Below the pieces are notes generated by a model. It had not been told where the DNA came from. It saw only the letters and a list, made by a program, of their open reading frames with translations, and ran no database searches. From assembly GCF_005047655.1 (NCBI RefSeq), contig NZ_SUKF01000010.1, positions 185,103-249,102 of the forward strand: a DNA stretch of 64,000 nucleotides, written 5' to 3'. This stretch comes from Sinimarinibacterium arenosum. Its GTDB lineage: Bacteria > Pseudomonadota > Gammaproteobacteria > Nevskiales > Nevskiaceae. This document shows, one piece after another, positions 39,171 to 53,017 of the stretch. The position numbers and the translations under genes were made by a program. How positions within the stretch are numbered: the stretch's first letter is position 1; every line of letters starts with the position of its first letter.

Positions 39171-40034
39171 TCAAGCCGGCGAAACAGTGACCTGGAACAG
39201 ATAGACGCGGCGGCTGTCGGCGCGCTGCACGTTGAAGTTGAAACGCTCGATACGCACGCTTTCGCCACGCTTCGGCATGTGGCCGAAGCGGTGCGTGACC
39301 ATGCCGCCGACGGTATCGAACTCTTCGTCGGAAAACGTGGTGCGGAAATATTCGTTGAAGTCCTCGATCGGCGTCAGTGCGTTGACCAGATAGCGGCGTT
39401 CATCCTGTTTGAGGATGGGTGCGCTCTCGGCCTCGTCGTATTCGTCATCGATATCGCCGACGATCTGCTCCAGCACGTCCTCGATGGTGACCAGACCGGC
39501 CACGCCACCGTACTCGTCGACGACCAGCGCCATGTGATTGCGCCCACGCCTGAAATCCTTCAGCAAGACATTCAGCCGCTTGGATTCCGGCACGAACACG
39601 GCCGGCCGCATCAGCTGCTCCAGATCGAAAGTTGATGCAGCGACGCCATCGCCGGTAGCGCTGAATTTCAGCAAGTCTTTGGCCAGCAGTATGCCGACAA
39701 CCTCGTCCTTGGATTCCCCGATCACCGGAAAACGCGAATGCCCGGACTCCACCACCACGCCGATTACCTGATCCAGCGCCCAGTCATGCTCGACGACGAC
39801 CATCTGCGCGCGCGGCACCATGACGTCGCGGACCTGGGTTTCGGCCGTTTCCAGGATACCTTCGAACATCGACAGCGCATCGGCGTCCATCAATTCGGCG
39901 CTGCGCGCCTCACCCAGCAGGCTCATCAAGTCTTCGCGCGTGCGTGGCCCACCGGCGAGGCTGTGGGTGACCCGCCGCCACCACTGAGTCAGGGCGTTGT
40001 CGCCCCCCGGTTTATGATTTTCGTCGTCGCTCAT
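39171..40034 (-). CDS. corC: CorC/HlyC family transporter-associated protein with CBS domains
   Basis: The 287-residue cytosolic protein has a pair of CBS domains (about 70-190; [14 protein letters not shown] and [22 protein letters not shown]) and a C-terminal CorC_HlyC domain ([18 protein letters not shown]). This matches CorC/YbeX, linked to magnesium and cobalt efflux and to ribosome function. It has no TM helices. It overlaps ybeY by 4 bases, consistent with the co-translated ybeZYX module. Confidence 0.95.
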   Translation of the reverse strand: MSDDENHKPGGDNALTQWWRRVTHSLAGGPRTREDLMSLLGEARSAELMDADALSMFEGILETAETQVRDVMVPRAQMVVVEHDWALDQVIGVVVESGHSRFPVIGESKDEVVGILLAKDLLKFSATGDGVAASTFDLEQLMRPAVFVPESKRLNVLLKDFRRGRNHMALVVDEYGGVAGLVTIEDVLEQIVGDIDDEYDEAESAPILKQDERRYLVNALTPIEDFNEYFRTTFSDEEFDTVGGMVTHRFGHMPKRGESVRIERFNFNVQRADSRRVYLFQVTVSPA

Positions 40035-40461
40035 TGGTACGGGTCTTTAAAGCCCAAAGTTTTCAGAATACGGATTTCGCGCGCTTCCATGCGCGTCGCG
40101 TCGGCGTCGTGCTCATGATCGTAGCCTTGCAGATGCAGGCAGCCGTGCACGACCATGTGTGCCCAGTGCGCACGCGCGGGCTTGCCCTGTTCAAGCGCTT
40201 CCTGCGCAACGACAGGCGCGCAGATCACCAGATCGCCCAGCACCTCGCCATCACCGTCAAAGGACAGGACATTGGTGGGTTTGTCCTTGCCCCGATACTC
40301 ACGGTTGAATGTGCGGCTCTCGTCAGCATCGACAATGCGGATGGTCAGCTCGCCGTGGCGGCGCGGCAGCGCGGCCTGAGCGAACGCCCGCAAGCTGCTT
40401 GCGGACGGAATGCCCGCCGGCGATACGCAACGTTGAATCACGATCTGACCTGCTTCGGCGC

Positions 40462-40465
<4 letters not shown>
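40031..40465 (-). CDS. ybeY: Endoribonuclease YbeY
   Basis: The 144-residue protein is the single-strand endoribonuclease YbeY, needed for 16S rRNA 3' maturation and ribosome quality control. The zinc site is the three histidines of [19 protein letters not shown], and the conserved arginine-containing [16 protein letters not shown] segment lies near residue 60. It overlaps phoH and corC by 4 bases each, so translation is coupled along the operon. Confidence 0.97.
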
Positions 40466-41462
<997 letters not shown>

Positions 41463-41466
<4 letters not shown>

Positions 41467-42806
41467 GCCACAGCACCTGCATCAAGCAGGCGTCCGCGCA
41501 GCGCGTTCGGCGTTGCCTCGGTCACGGTGACATCGACGAAGCGCCCGATCAGCGACTGCGGCCCTTCGAAATTGACCATGCGATTGGTCGAGGTGCGCCC
41601 GGCGATGAAGCCCTCGCCCTTGCGCGCGGCGCGCTCAACCAGCACGCGCTGCCGGGTACCAAGCATGCCCCGCTTGAATGCTTCGTCCTGCGCACGAATG
41701 CGATCCTGCAGTATGCTCAGACGGCGCTGTTTCTCCTCGAGGGGGACCCCATCACGCAGATTCGACGCCGGGGTACCCGGTCGCGGACTGTAGATGAAGC
41801 TATAAGCCCCATCGATGCCGGCCTCAGCGATCAGATCCATGGTCTGGATGAAATCGTCCTCGGACTCGGTCGGAAATCCGATGATGAAATCCGTCGACAA
41901 TGAAAGATCCGGCCGCGCGGCGCGAATCCGGCGGATCTTGTCCAGGTACTGCGCGCGCGTATAGCCGCGTTTCATCATGCCGAGGATACGATCCGACCCT
42001 GCCTGCACCGGAAGGTGCAAGTAACTCGCCAGCTTCGGCTCGTCGGCGAAGGCGTCGATCAGCGCGTCAGTGAATTCGGCCGGATGCGAGGTCGTGTAAC
42101 GAATGCGATCGATACCGGGAATGCGCGCGATATAGGTGATCAGCAGCGCCAGATCACAGCGCTCCGCGGTTTCGCCCATGCGCCCGCGATAGGCGTTGAC
42201 GTTCTGGCCCAGCAAGGTGATTTCCCGCACGCCCTGCGCCGCCAGCTGGGCCACTTCGGTCAAGACGTCGTCCAGCGGACGTGAGACTTCCTCGCCGCGC
42301 GTATACGGCACAACACAAAAGGTGCAGTACTTGGAGCAGCCTTCCATGATGCTGACAAATGCAGTGCAACCCTCCGCGCGTGGCTCTGGAAGGCGGTCGA
42401 ATTTCTCGATTTCCGGGAAGCTGATGTCGACCGCGTGCTTGCGGGTCTGCCGGGTGGATGTCAGCAGCTCGGGCAGGCGATGCAGGGTCTGCGGGCCAAA
42501 CACCAGATCGACATAGGGCGCACGCTCGATGATCGCCTGACCTTCCTGCGACGCCACGCAACCGCCGACGCCAATGATGCGATCAGGATCGGCGCTTTTC
42601 CATTCCTTCCAGCGGCCCAGCTCTGAAAAGACCTTTTCCTGCGCTTTTTCGCGCACCGAACAGGTATTCAGCAGCAGCAGATCGGCTTCGTCGGGATTTT
42701 GCGTGCGCTCATAGCCGTGCGACGCGGCCAACACATCGGCCATCTTGGACGAGTCGTACTCGTTCATCTGGCAGCCGTAGGTAATCAGGTACAACTTCTT
42801 GGACAT
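41463..42806 (-). CDS. miaB: tRNA-2-methylthio-N6-dimethylallyladenosine synthase
   Basis: The 447-residue radical-SAM methylthiotransferase converts i6A37 to ms2i6A37 in tRNAs. An N-terminal MTTase domain with three cluster cysteines ([27 protein letters not shown]) is followed by the radical SAM CxxxCxxC in [18 protein letters not shown] and a C-terminal TRAM domain (about 375-440). It is the first gene of the miaB-ybeZ-ybeY-corC-lnt block. A TATAAT lies about 42-47 bases upstream. Confidence 0.98.
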
Positions 42807-42847
42807 CGAGTGCGGCCGACAGCGGCCGTCGCGTGTAATGGCGGACC

Positions 42848-42853
42848 ATTATA
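42848..42853 (-). promoter_or_regulatory. Candidate -10 box for the miaB operon
   Basis: A perfect TATAAT occurs on the minus strand in the 104-base gap between the phosphatase stop and miaB, placing a start site about 35 bases before ATG. No good -35 is at 16-18 bases, so activity may need an activator. Confidence 0.45.
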
Positions 42854-42910
42854 GACGACGGGACCGCCAAGCTCCCGATTCTGCTGTGGATTTAAGTACA
42901 ACCGGGTCGG

Positions 42911-43345
42911 CTACAACCGCGCCAGCCAGTCCTCGACGCCGAGCTCGATTTCCTCGAAGGCCCTGACAAATGCCGCGCGAGGCTGACGGTACGGATCCAT
43001 GATGTCCGCATTATTCTGCCATTTCAAAAGCTTATGGACTCGACCACGCAGCTGCGGATACTGCCGGTTGAGCCAGTCGCTGTGGCTTTGGTCCAGCGTC
43101 AGGATCAGATCCATCGCCGCCAGCAGCGGCGCGCTGGCCTGCTGCGCACGGTGTGCGGACAGATCCAGACCGTGTTCGGCAGCCACCGCCACCGCATCCG
43201 GATCGGCCGGATGCCCAACCAGGGCGCCGGTCCCGGCCGACTGCACCTGCTCAGCCCGATCCTTGACCCGCGCGCGCATCAGCGCCTCGGCCATCGGGCT
43301 GCGGCAGATGTTGCCCGTGCATACGATGAGAATTCGACTCAGCAT
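42911..43345 (-). CDS. Low-molecular-weight protein tyrosine phosphatase
   Basis: The 144-residue protein has the phosphatase CX5R loop at its N-terminus (VCTGNICRSPMAEAL), with the general-acid region DIMDPYR near residue 115. I placed the start at ATG 43345 so that the signal loop begins at residue 9 as usual; an upstream start at 43405 would add 20 residues. Bacterial members often dephosphorylate BY-kinases for exopolysaccharide export, but no such kinase is in the window, so the substrate is unknown. It lies between ssb and miaB. Confidence 0.92.
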   Translation of the reverse strand: MLSRILIVCTGNICRSPMAEALMRARVKDRAEQVQSAGTGALVGHPADPDAVAVAAEHGLDLSAHRAQQASAPLLAAMDLILTLDQSHSDWLNRQYPQLRGRVHKLLKWQNNADIMDPYRQPRAAFVRAFEEIELGVEDWLARL

Positions 43346-43448
43346 CACAAACCGTCCGAAGTTGATCCGGCCCAGCGAGACAGCCAGCCCCAAGCTCCGC
43401 CCCATTCAGATATCGCACTGAGCGCAGCCGGGGCAGACAAAAGCCGGA

Positions 43449-43928
43449 CTAGAACGGAATATCGTCGTCCTCGAACGGCGCATCCATAGCCGCCGACGCC
43501 GCTGGCGCAGCGGCGGGCGCGCGCGATGGCGCCGGACGCGAGGAGGACTGCGACTCGTAGCCACCGCCGCCGGACATCGGCGCCGAGCCGCCGCTGCGAC
43601 CGTCGAGCATCTGCATGTCGTTGACCATGATTTCGGTGGTGTAGCGCTCGACCCCGTCCTTCTCCCATTTGCGGGTCCGCAGCGAGCCCTCAACGTAGAC
43701 CTTGGCACCCTTCTTCAGGTACTGGCCAGCGATCTCGGCAAGCTTGCGCGTGAATACGACGTTATGCCATTCCGTGCGCTCCTTTTTCTCCCCGGACTGC
43801 TTGTCGGTCCAGCTGTCGGAGGTCGCCACGGTAACGTTGCAGACCGCGTCTCCATTGGGGAAGTAACGCACCTCCGGATCTTTGCCGAGGTTGCCGATCA
43901 GAATGACCTTGTTCACGCCACGTGCCAT
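43449..43928 (-). CDS. ssb: Single-stranded DNA-binding protein
   Basis: The 159-residue protein has the N-terminal OB-fold ([53 protein letters not shown]) and a disordered Gly/Pro/Ala linker ending in the acidic tip DDDIPF that recruits replication and repair proteins. It forms tetramers in the cytosol. It lies 15 bases downstream of the MFS gene, and uvrA is encoded divergently beyond that, as in E. coli where ssb and uvrA are neighbours. Confidence 0.98.
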   Translation of the reverse strand: MARGVNKVILIGNLGKDPEVRYFPNGDAVCNVTVATSDSWTDKQSGEKKERTEWHNVVFTRKLAEIAGQYLKKGAKVYVEGSLRTRKWEKDGVERYTTEIMVNDMQMLDGRSGGSAPMSGGGGYESQSSSRPAPSRAPAAAPAASAAMDAPFEDDDIPF

Positions 43929-43943
43929 GGTCGTCTCTCCTGC

Positions 43944-45119
43944 TTAATTGGAATGTGAATGTTCTACCGCAGCGGGCGGTGCGAGCTTGGCAGCGACGCC
44001 AAGCCAGATTATGGGCAAGGTTGCCGCCAGCGCGAAAGCTGCGCCGATTCCGCCGCGCTGCATGGCCAGCCCGCCAAGGGTACCTCCGGCGAATGCGCCC
44101 AGGAACTGCGCACTGGAATAGATCCCCAGCGCAGCGCCCTTCTGCTCCGGCGGCGCCTTGCGCGAAATCAGCGACGGCAGCGCACCTTCAAGGAAATTGA
44201 AGCCGACGAAGTACAGGAACAGCGCCAGCACCAGCAACATGGCCGACGAATGCTCCGCGGCGGCCAGCGCCAGCGCCATCGCCAGCACACAGATCGCGCC
44301 GATGAACGCGGGCTTGAAGCGCCCGCGCTGCTCGGCCATGCGAATCAGCGGGAACACCGGAATCAGGCTCAGCAGCAGCACCGGCAGGTACAGCTTCCAA
44401 TGTTGCGCGCTGGGCAGCCCCAGGGTTTCCACAATCGCCAGCGGAGCGACCGTAAATACCGTGGTCATGCAGGCATGCAGCAGGAAAATTCCCGCATCCA
44501 GCCGCAGCAGCTGGCCGTTGGCCAGAACTTCGCGCAGACGCCCGGCACTGCTGCGTTGCTCGGTTGGCGTTGGGACGGCAAACAACAGTACCGGCAAGGT
44601 CAGCAGCGCCAGTGCCCCGGTCAGCTGGAAGATGCCGTCAACGCCGATCCAGCCCGAAACCAGCGGCCCCATCACCAGCGCCAGCACGAAGGCCAGCCCC
44701 ATGCCGGCACCGAGTATCGCCATGGCCGTGGTGCGGACCACGTCGCGGGTGACATCGGCAAGCAACGCGGCGACCGCGGAGGACACTGCTCCGGCGCCCT
44801 GCAATGCCCGACCGAAAATGATCCATTCGATATCGTGAGTCGAACCCGCAAGCCAGCTGCCCGCCGCAAACACCACCATACCCGCGGCGATCACCCGTTT
44901 GCGGCCGAAGCGGTCCGAAGCCATGCCCATCGGAATCTGCAAACACGCCTGGGTCAGGCCATAGATGCCAATGGCCAGCCCGATCTGCCACGGTTCGGCG
45001 GGATATGGCAACGCACCGGCGTATAGCGCAAACACCGGCAACACCATGAACATGCCAATCATGCGCAACGCGTAGATCGCACCGAGAGAAACTACGGCGC
45101 GCCATTCCAGTGCATTCAT
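43944..45119 (-). CDS. MFS transporter
   Basis: The 391-residue protein has 12 predicted TM helices and the MFS motif A-like [13 protein letters not shown] between helices 2 and 3, so it is a 12-TM drug/metabolite proton antiporter-type carrier. The start is ATG at 45119 ([13 protein letters not shown]); longer readings to 45461 run over the divergent promoter. It is the common YajR/Bcr-like carrier next to ssb in many gammaproteobacteria. Substrate unknown. Confidence 0.9.
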   Translation of the reverse strand: MNALEWRAVVSLGAIYALRMIGMFMVLPVFALYAGALPYPAEPWQIGLAIGIYGLTQACLQIPMGMASDRFGRKRVIAAGMVVFAAGSWLAGSTHDIEWIIFGRALQGAGAVSSAVAALLADVTRDVVRTTAMAILGAGMGLAFVLALVMGPLVSGWIGVDGIFQLTGALALLTLPVLLFAVPTPTEQRSSAGRLREVLANGQLLRLDAGIFLLHACMTTVFTVAPLAIVETLGLPSAQHWKLYLPVLLLSLIPVFPLIRMAEQRGRFKPAFIGAICVLAMALALAAAEHSSAMLLVLALFLYFVGFNFLEGALPSLISRKAPPEQKGAALGIYSSAQFLGAFAGGTLGGLAMQRGGIGAAFALAATLPIIWLGVAAKLAPPAAVEHSHSN

Positions 45120-45240
45120 CGCGAACGTCTTGCCCTGTAGAGGATTTCGAAACGGTCCAAGCACGAACCGCGCCGCTGCGCGGCCGGCGGACACGAACTT
45201 CAGGCAGGCTGTGCCTCTGTCGTGCCCAGTGCAGGGGGCA

Positions 45241-45246
45241 TATATT
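45241..45246 (+). promoter_or_regulatory. Candidate -10 box for uvrA
   Basis: TATATT at 45241-45246 precedes the uvrA ATG by 31 bases. The -35 region is weak, and I see no LexA box (CTG-N10-CAG) in the intergenic region, so SOS control is not supported. Confidence 0.35.
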
Positions 45247-45277
45247 AGCCCGTTTGAGACTCCCGACCCGCTCCCCG

Positions 45278-48121
<2,844 letters not shown>

Positions 48122-48167
48122 GAGCGCAGCAGCAGCGGTTCGGAACGGGACCTCGAACAACCACGGC

Positions 48168-49985
48168 TCAGAACTGATAACCCACCCGCAGCGCCAGCTC
48201 GTCGGCGAAGTCCGCGGTCGACAGCGCGTTACCGTTGGGGTTGCCGCCGAGGCTGCCATCGACGAAGTTATAGAACGCCTCGACCGTAATTTCCCCACGC
48301 GGCTTCCAGCGCAGTGCCGGCTGCACCAGGAGGCCGCCGCCGAGGTCGTACAGCACCGACAGATCGGCACGCCAGATCAGATCAGGAAACGCCTGCTGTA
48401 CCGCGAAGGCCACCGCGTCATAACCACCGGACTCTCCCGGCGGCGGCGTCCCGACGTCGCCGTTCGTTCCACTCAGATGTCGGCCGAACAGATCGCTGCG
48501 CGTCTTGTGCAGCCACTGCAGCACGAAGTAGCTGGCCGGAAATCGCGTCGACAGTCGTTGGTATTTTTCCATGACCACCGCAGTGGTCCATTCATCCTCG
48601 CGCAGATATTCGCGGCTCAGTGATGGATTGGTGAAGGCACGATCCGGCACGTACAGCGCTTCGACGTTGATGATCAGCTGATCCAGCCAGGAGCCCGGCG
48701 CGGCGCGGGTGACATAGCTGAAGCCCGCCCCGAGATCGGTCTCTGCCACGTATTCGCGCGCAAGGTGTCCGCGCAGACCGCTGCCGGAAGCCTGAAAGAA
48801 ATAATCCAGCTCCTGCGCGGCAGCGTCGCGACTATCGACCTCGTAAGCGCCCAAAGTCTGTGCCGCCTCGAACTCGCTGACCGCTGAGTTGAGGCCGGTA
48901 ACGCCGTTGAGGCGTGCCATCGCCGCGTAGTTAAACCACTCGTCTGCCGACCATACGCCCGTAGTGTCGACCTCGAACGGCGTCCCCGCCATCAGCGCAC
49001 CGCTGCCCGGCGCAGCGGCGAGATCACGATTGACTCCAGACTCGGTCCAGCGGTAGACGCCGTCCGGGTTGTAGCGGCGCACCGCAATCGCCTGCACGCC
49101 GACATCGCCGAGCGATCCCTTCACGCGCAACCCGTAGCCAAGCTTGTCGTCATAGTTGTCATACCGATCATGGATCGTGAACTGCGACGCAATGACGTTG
49201 TACGGCGTGTTGGGATTCGAATACACCGTTGGCTGAAACTTTTCGACAAAGGCATCGACCAGCCACGCTTCCGAAAACTGGTATCCAGCACGCAGGGCCA
49301 GTGACGGCACGCGCTTGTCCTGGAATTCCTCCGGCGCGTAGTCCAGCATCGAATGACGACGCAGATCGAGCCCGTTCGGCACATCCAGCACGCGAAAGAA
49401 CAAGGCCTGGCCCCACGCGATCTGCTGTTGGCCTGCGCTGAGGATGAAAGGCCCGTTCGAATAGCTCAGGTAAAACTCGGGCAGATACACCATGCCGTCG
49501 TCGCCGCTCCATTCCAGCGGTATCGGGCGCGTCCGCCCTTCGACGTCGTAGCGGAAATAGTCCGGCGCGGCATACAGCCGGCCCACGGCCTGACTGTCGA
49601 CCGCGTCCGGATCGAACTCGTCGTAGAGTGCCGGATCGAACACACCGGCGAGCTTGCCGACCAGATCCAGCGACGGCGTCAACCGCCACTTGGCGTTGAG
49701 CTGCGTACGCAGTTGCAGCAGATTGAACGCGTTGCTGGCCGGCTCACCGTTGCGGACGGCAAGGTCATCTTCTCCGACCACCGGATCGCGCGTCACCGGC
49801 ACGCCATTGAAAAGATTTCCACGCTGATTGAAGGGGTTCTCATCGCCATTGGAAGCAATCGCGATATCAGCGCGAATCCAGCCGGAGAAGCTCAGATTGT
49901 TCTGCGCTGACGCACAGAACGGTCCCAGCGCCATCGCGCCCACCAGCGGACGCAGCCACCGCAACACTCGGGGTGCCGTGCACAT
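48168..49985 (-). CDS. DUF1302 family outer-membrane protein
   Basis: The 605-residue protein has a signal peptide (about 1-28, ending ALGPFCASAQ) and then alternating amphipathic strands with the WGQALFFRVLDVPN-type segment that marks the DUF1302 family, ending in YQF, the C-terminal aromatic signal of BAM substrates. DUF1302 proteins are beta-barrel-like outer-membrane proteins associated with hydrophobic compound use; function undefined. It lies after a second DUF1302 gene on the same strand, separated by a terminator and its own promoter candidate. RBS GAGGAG is present before ATG. Confidence 0.85.
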   Translation of the reverse strand: MCTAPRVLRWLRPLVGAMALGPFCASAQNNLSFSGWIRADIAIASNGDENPFNQRGNLFNGVPVTRDPVVGEDDLAVRNGEPASNAFNLLQLRTQLNAKWRLTPSLDLVGKLAGVFDPALYDEFDPDAVDSQAVGRLYAAPDYFRYDVEGRTRPIPLEWSGDDGMVYLPEFYLSYSNGPFILSAGQQQIAWGQALFFRVLDVPNGLDLRRHSMLDYAPEEFQDKRVPSLALRAGYQFSEAWLVDAFVEKFQPTVYSNPNTPYNVIASQFTIHDRYDNYDDKLGYGLRVKGSLGDVGVQAIAVRRYNPDGVYRWTESGVNRDLAAAPGSGALMAGTPFEVDTTGVWSADEWFNYAAMARLNGVTGLNSAVSEFEAAQTLGAYEVDSRDAAAQELDYFFQASGSGLRGHLAREYVAETDLGAGFSYVTRAAPGSWLDQLIINVEALYVPDRAFTNPSLSREYLREDEWTTAVVMEKYQRLSTRFPASYFVLQWLHKTRSDLFGRHLSGTNGDVGTPPPGESGGYDAVAFAVQQAFPDLIWRADLSVLYDLGGGLLVQPALRWKPRGEITVEAFYNFVDGSLGGNPNGNALSTADFADELALRVGYQF

Positions 49986-50068
49986 TTCGTCGTTCTCCTC
50001 GCCGAATTGATGTGTTGACGACGATGTGTCGCCTGAACATCACGGTGCATCGGACCAGGAGAGGAGGA

Positions 50069-50122
50069 ACTACTCCTCCGGGTAGTCGCCGCGTAGATAA
50101 AAAATACTGGATCCGGATTCAA
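50069..50122 (-). promoter_or_regulatory. Promoter with operator-like inverted repeat for the first DUF1302 gene
   Basis: On the minus strand TTGAAT (50117-50122) and TATCTA (50094-50099) are 17 bases apart. Immediately downstream an inverted repeat (50069-50086, ACTAC...GTAGT; minus strand ACTACCCGGAGGAGTAGT) covers the predicted start site. The placement suits a repressor, but the protein is unknown. Confidence 0.45.
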
Positions 50123-50134
50123 TCACCCGGCACA

Positions 50135-50163
50135 AATGAAAACGGCGGCCTTGCGGCCGCCGT
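50135..50163 (-). terminator. Rho-independent terminator after the large DUF1302 gene
   Basis: On the minus strand the stem ACGGCGGCC/GGCCGCCGT with loop GCAA is followed by a T-rich tail TTTCATTT. It begins 22 bases past the stop of the upstream 891-residue gene. A classical intrinsic terminator. Confidence 0.85.
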
Positions 50164-50184
50164 CATGAACGTCTCGCTCAACAC

Positions 50185-52860
50185 CTAGAACTGTATTCTG
50201 ACGAAGGCGCGTGCCATGTCCTTGTCGCGATACAGGTTGGCGACGCCACCGCCGGTAAACCAGGTGTAGCCAAGATAGAACGCCAGATTGGACTTGTAGC
50301 GGGTCTCAATCTGCAGATCCGCAGTCTTGCGACCTTCGATGAAGTTCTCGCCCGGACCCGGCGCCGTGCCCTTGACGTTGTGCTGCCAGATGATCTGGGG
50401 GGCGAACGAGATGCCCGGGAAGACGGACTCATAGCGAATGATGGCAATCGTCACGTAGCCCCAAGAGAGCTTGTCCGGATACAGATCGAGATTGGCTTGC
50501 GACGGATTGAAACGCAGCCCATCAATGCCGAACGAACATGATTGCCGCGGCGCCTTGGTCACTGGATCGTATGAACACGCCATCCGTTGCTGGCGTTCGT
50601 TGGTCCAGCTGCCACCTGTACCATCCGCGCCCGCGCTGGCATGGGAGTAAGTGCCCGCGGCTTCAAACTGCAGCTCATCCAGCGGCGGCAGATCCGGCAC
50701 CCAGGTCGCGCCGATTTCGAACACGAACAGGATCTGATCCGCTCCAATCGGATTGTCGCTTGCCCCCAGCACCTGAGTACCGCCGAGGTTGAACTGATAG
50801 GTATCCAGGCGTTCATAGCCACGGACATAGCAGGGGTTCGTCGGCGTGTATGGAACAAAGTTGGGATTGGCGACCCGATTGCCCGGCTGTTGATCCGTGC
50901 TGTAAGGATTCTGACTCCCGAGATACTGCGGCTCACAGGGCGCATTCTCTCCTGCAGCAACACCGCGGTACGGCGTCACGAAGGCCGGGAACGAACGGGC
51001 CGAACCCGGTGCGTGACCGATACCGAGATCGAAGGTGTCGTTGAACGCACCCGGCGTACCGTTGGCGTCCACCACGTAATCGCTCGGTGCATACAACGCC
51101 GTGCCATCGTTGATGACTGCGATCGGCGAGCTCCCTTCACCCGTTGAACCCACCCCAGTCGTCGTTCCCGCACAGCCGGAGCCGGCCGGCAGCACGTTCG
51201 GGATGCCCACGGCGCCGCCGGTCAGGCCACTAATGGTGCCGAAGATTGTGTCGACCAGCCCCAAGGCCGGCGCCAGTGCATCGGCCGGCAACAGACGTTC
51301 CAGGTTCGGATCGTGACAACGCGACAAGGTCGGCCCGAACGCGGCAAAAACCAGATCCTCGGTATCAACCTGCAACGGTGCATTCGGCCGGTAGGCGACT
51401 TCACCCTGGAACGACCAGCCAAACGCTGTCGTTGCAAAGCTGACGCCCATCAGATGGATGTCCTCGGGATACTCCACCATCAGCTTGACCGTATCCAGCG
51501 GGACCGCATTGCTGGTGGCATTGGCCGGGTCCTGCCCCGTCAGTTCACTGACGATCGGCAGATCCGGACAGACCGCCAGGAAGCTGATGGGATCATATGC
51601 ATCGATCCCAAGATCGTTCCCCTCACGACGAGCGCAGCTGGCCACCGTCGAGAAGAAGCTCGCGTACGGCAGACGCGAGTGATAGTTCATGTAGTAGAAC
51701 CCGAACTCGGTACCGTTGTTGAGCTCCTCGGCGTAATACTTCAGCGCCACACCATACTGCCCCGCCGAATTGGGTTCGCGATCCTTCAGACGCTCGATCG
51801 TGGTCGAGGTGTTGGTAACGCCCGACAACGGGTTGTACAACGGAAATGCGAGGCCGTCCGGATCTTCGGGAGCACCGCCGAAATTGACGTAGGCGTAATT
51901 CACCGCATTGTCGACACCGACGACATCCGATACCGCCATCATCGAGCCTGGTGCCGGCGCCTCGAGCGGCTGCCACTCAAGCTGATAGAACGCTTCAAAG
52001 GATGCGTTGTAGAACGGCTCGAACGAGAACGAGACCATGTTCAGCGGCGTAAAGATTTCCTCGACCTGATATCCAACCCGGTAATAGTTGTTGGCATTGA
52101 CCGGATTGGCCTGATTCAAGGAATTCAGTGCCTGCAGCAACGATTCGCCCCAGTTGATCAACTGGCGTCCAACCTTGACGCTCAGCTCCTTGTCGTCCCA
52201 CAGCGGAACAGAGCCAAAGAAATAGGCGTCGAGCAGCTGGACTTCGGTACCAATCTGATTGAGCAGCGCCCCCCCGTTACGCTTGCGGTAGACCGGCGCA
52301 CCCTTGCCGTATTGAGCAATGCCGAGCGCCGGATCCGGTGTCACCAGGTCCGCTTTGTTGGACGAATTGAGCTCGTTCGGATGGTATTCGGTGAAGTCGG
52401 CATTGACCCAGTCGTAGTAGTACAGGCCCTTGGCGAAGAAGCCGTAGTTACCGTAGGTCAGCGTCAGATCCTGAGTGATCTTGGCAAGTCCCGACGTCAG
52501 GTCACCCTTGTCGTAATTCCAGTTGCCGTCATCGTAGTTCGGGCTGAACTGTCCGGGCGCTCGCGCCAGTGCCGTCGCCGGATGTCCCTGATCGCGAAAC
52601 AGGCCCTGACAGGATTGATTCAATCCGCCACAAACGTCGGGATTGACATTTGCCTTTCCCAGATAGTCCGTGTGCCGATCCTGCGTGCGCATCGCAGCAC
52701 CGATCATTACGGTTGTATTGAGCACCCCTTCGACCGCTTCGTCGTCGCCCCAGGGCAGACTGAAACTGATCGCAGATGCAGCGCCTGCGTACACCAATCC
52801 AAACAACGAAACGGCCACAGCAAGTGCAGCGGATCCGTGGCGTTTTGCCATCGTAGTCAT
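50185..52860 (-). CDS. Large DUF1302 family outer-membrane protein
   Basis: The 891-residue protein has a signal peptide (about 1-32, GLVYAGAASAIS) and a DUF1302-type beta-rich body with the matching WGESLLQALNSLN segment near 240, and it ends in RIQF, a BAM-recognised C-terminus. It is about 250 residues longer than the neighbour, mainly through loops with Cys and Asn/Gly-rich sequence. ATG at 52860 has GGGGGAG 3 bases before it; 52851 or 52893 are alternative starts. DUF1302 genes often pair with DUF1329 genes, but none is here. It may help hydrophobic substrates cross the outer membrane. Confidence 0.85.
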   Translation of the reverse strand: MTTMAKRHGSAALAVAVSLFGLVYAGAASAISFSLPWGDDEAVEGVLNTTVMIGAAMRTQDRHTDYLGKANVNPDVCGGLNQSCQGLFRDQGHPATALARAPGQFSPNYDDGNWNYDKGDLTSGLAKITQDLTLTYGNYGFFAKGLYYYDWVNADFTEYHPNELNSSNKADLVTPDPALGIAQYGKGAPVYRKRNGGALLNQIGTEVQLLDAYFFGSVPLWDDKELSVKVGRQLINWGESLLQALNSLNQANPVNANNYYRVGYQVEEIFTPLNMVSFSFEPFYNASFEAFYQLEWQPLEAPAPGSMMAVSDVVGVDNAVNYAYVNFGGAPEDPDGLAFPLYNPLSGVTNTSTTIERLKDREPNSAGQYGVALKYYAEELNNGTEFGFYYMNYHSRLPYASFFSTVASCARREGNDLGIDAYDPISFLAVCPDLPIVSELTGQDPANATSNAVPLDTVKLMVEYPEDIHLMGVSFATTAFGWSFQGEVAYRPNAPLQVDTEDLVFAAFGPTLSRCHDPNLERLLPADALAPALGLVDTIFGTISGLTGGAVGIPNVLPAGSGCAGTTTGVGSTGEGSSPIAVINDGTALYAPSDYVVDANGTPGAFNDTFDLGIGHAPGSARSFPAFVTPYRGVAAGENAPCEPQYLGSQNPYSTDQQPGNRVANPNFVPYTPTNPCYVRGYERLDTYQFNLGGTQVLGASDNPIGADQILFVFEIGATWVPDLPPLDELQFEAAGTYSHASAGADGTGGSWTNERQQRMACSYDPVTKAPRQSCSFGIDGLRFNPSQANLDLYPDKLSWGYVTIAIIRYESVFPGISFAPQIIWQHNVKGTAPGPGENFIEGRKTADLQIETRYKSNLAFYLGYTWFTGGGVANLYRDKDMARAFVRIQF

Positions 52861-53017
52861 AGTCTCCCCCGTCATGGGCACCGACCGGCTCAAGCTCCGG
52901 TCGCCTCAGCAGCATGCGATGCGCTCCGACGCAATTCGCACGTTACAACCCTCAGGGCAGATTATGGAGGAAATTCTCACTGGTGCAACAGAGACACGCC
53001 GAATAATCCACCCCAGA

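Noticed and set aside
45120..45277. LexA/SOS box upstream of uvrA
   Set aside because: CTG and CAG triplets exist near 45216-45233 but are separated by 12 bases, not 10, and lack the palindromic core.
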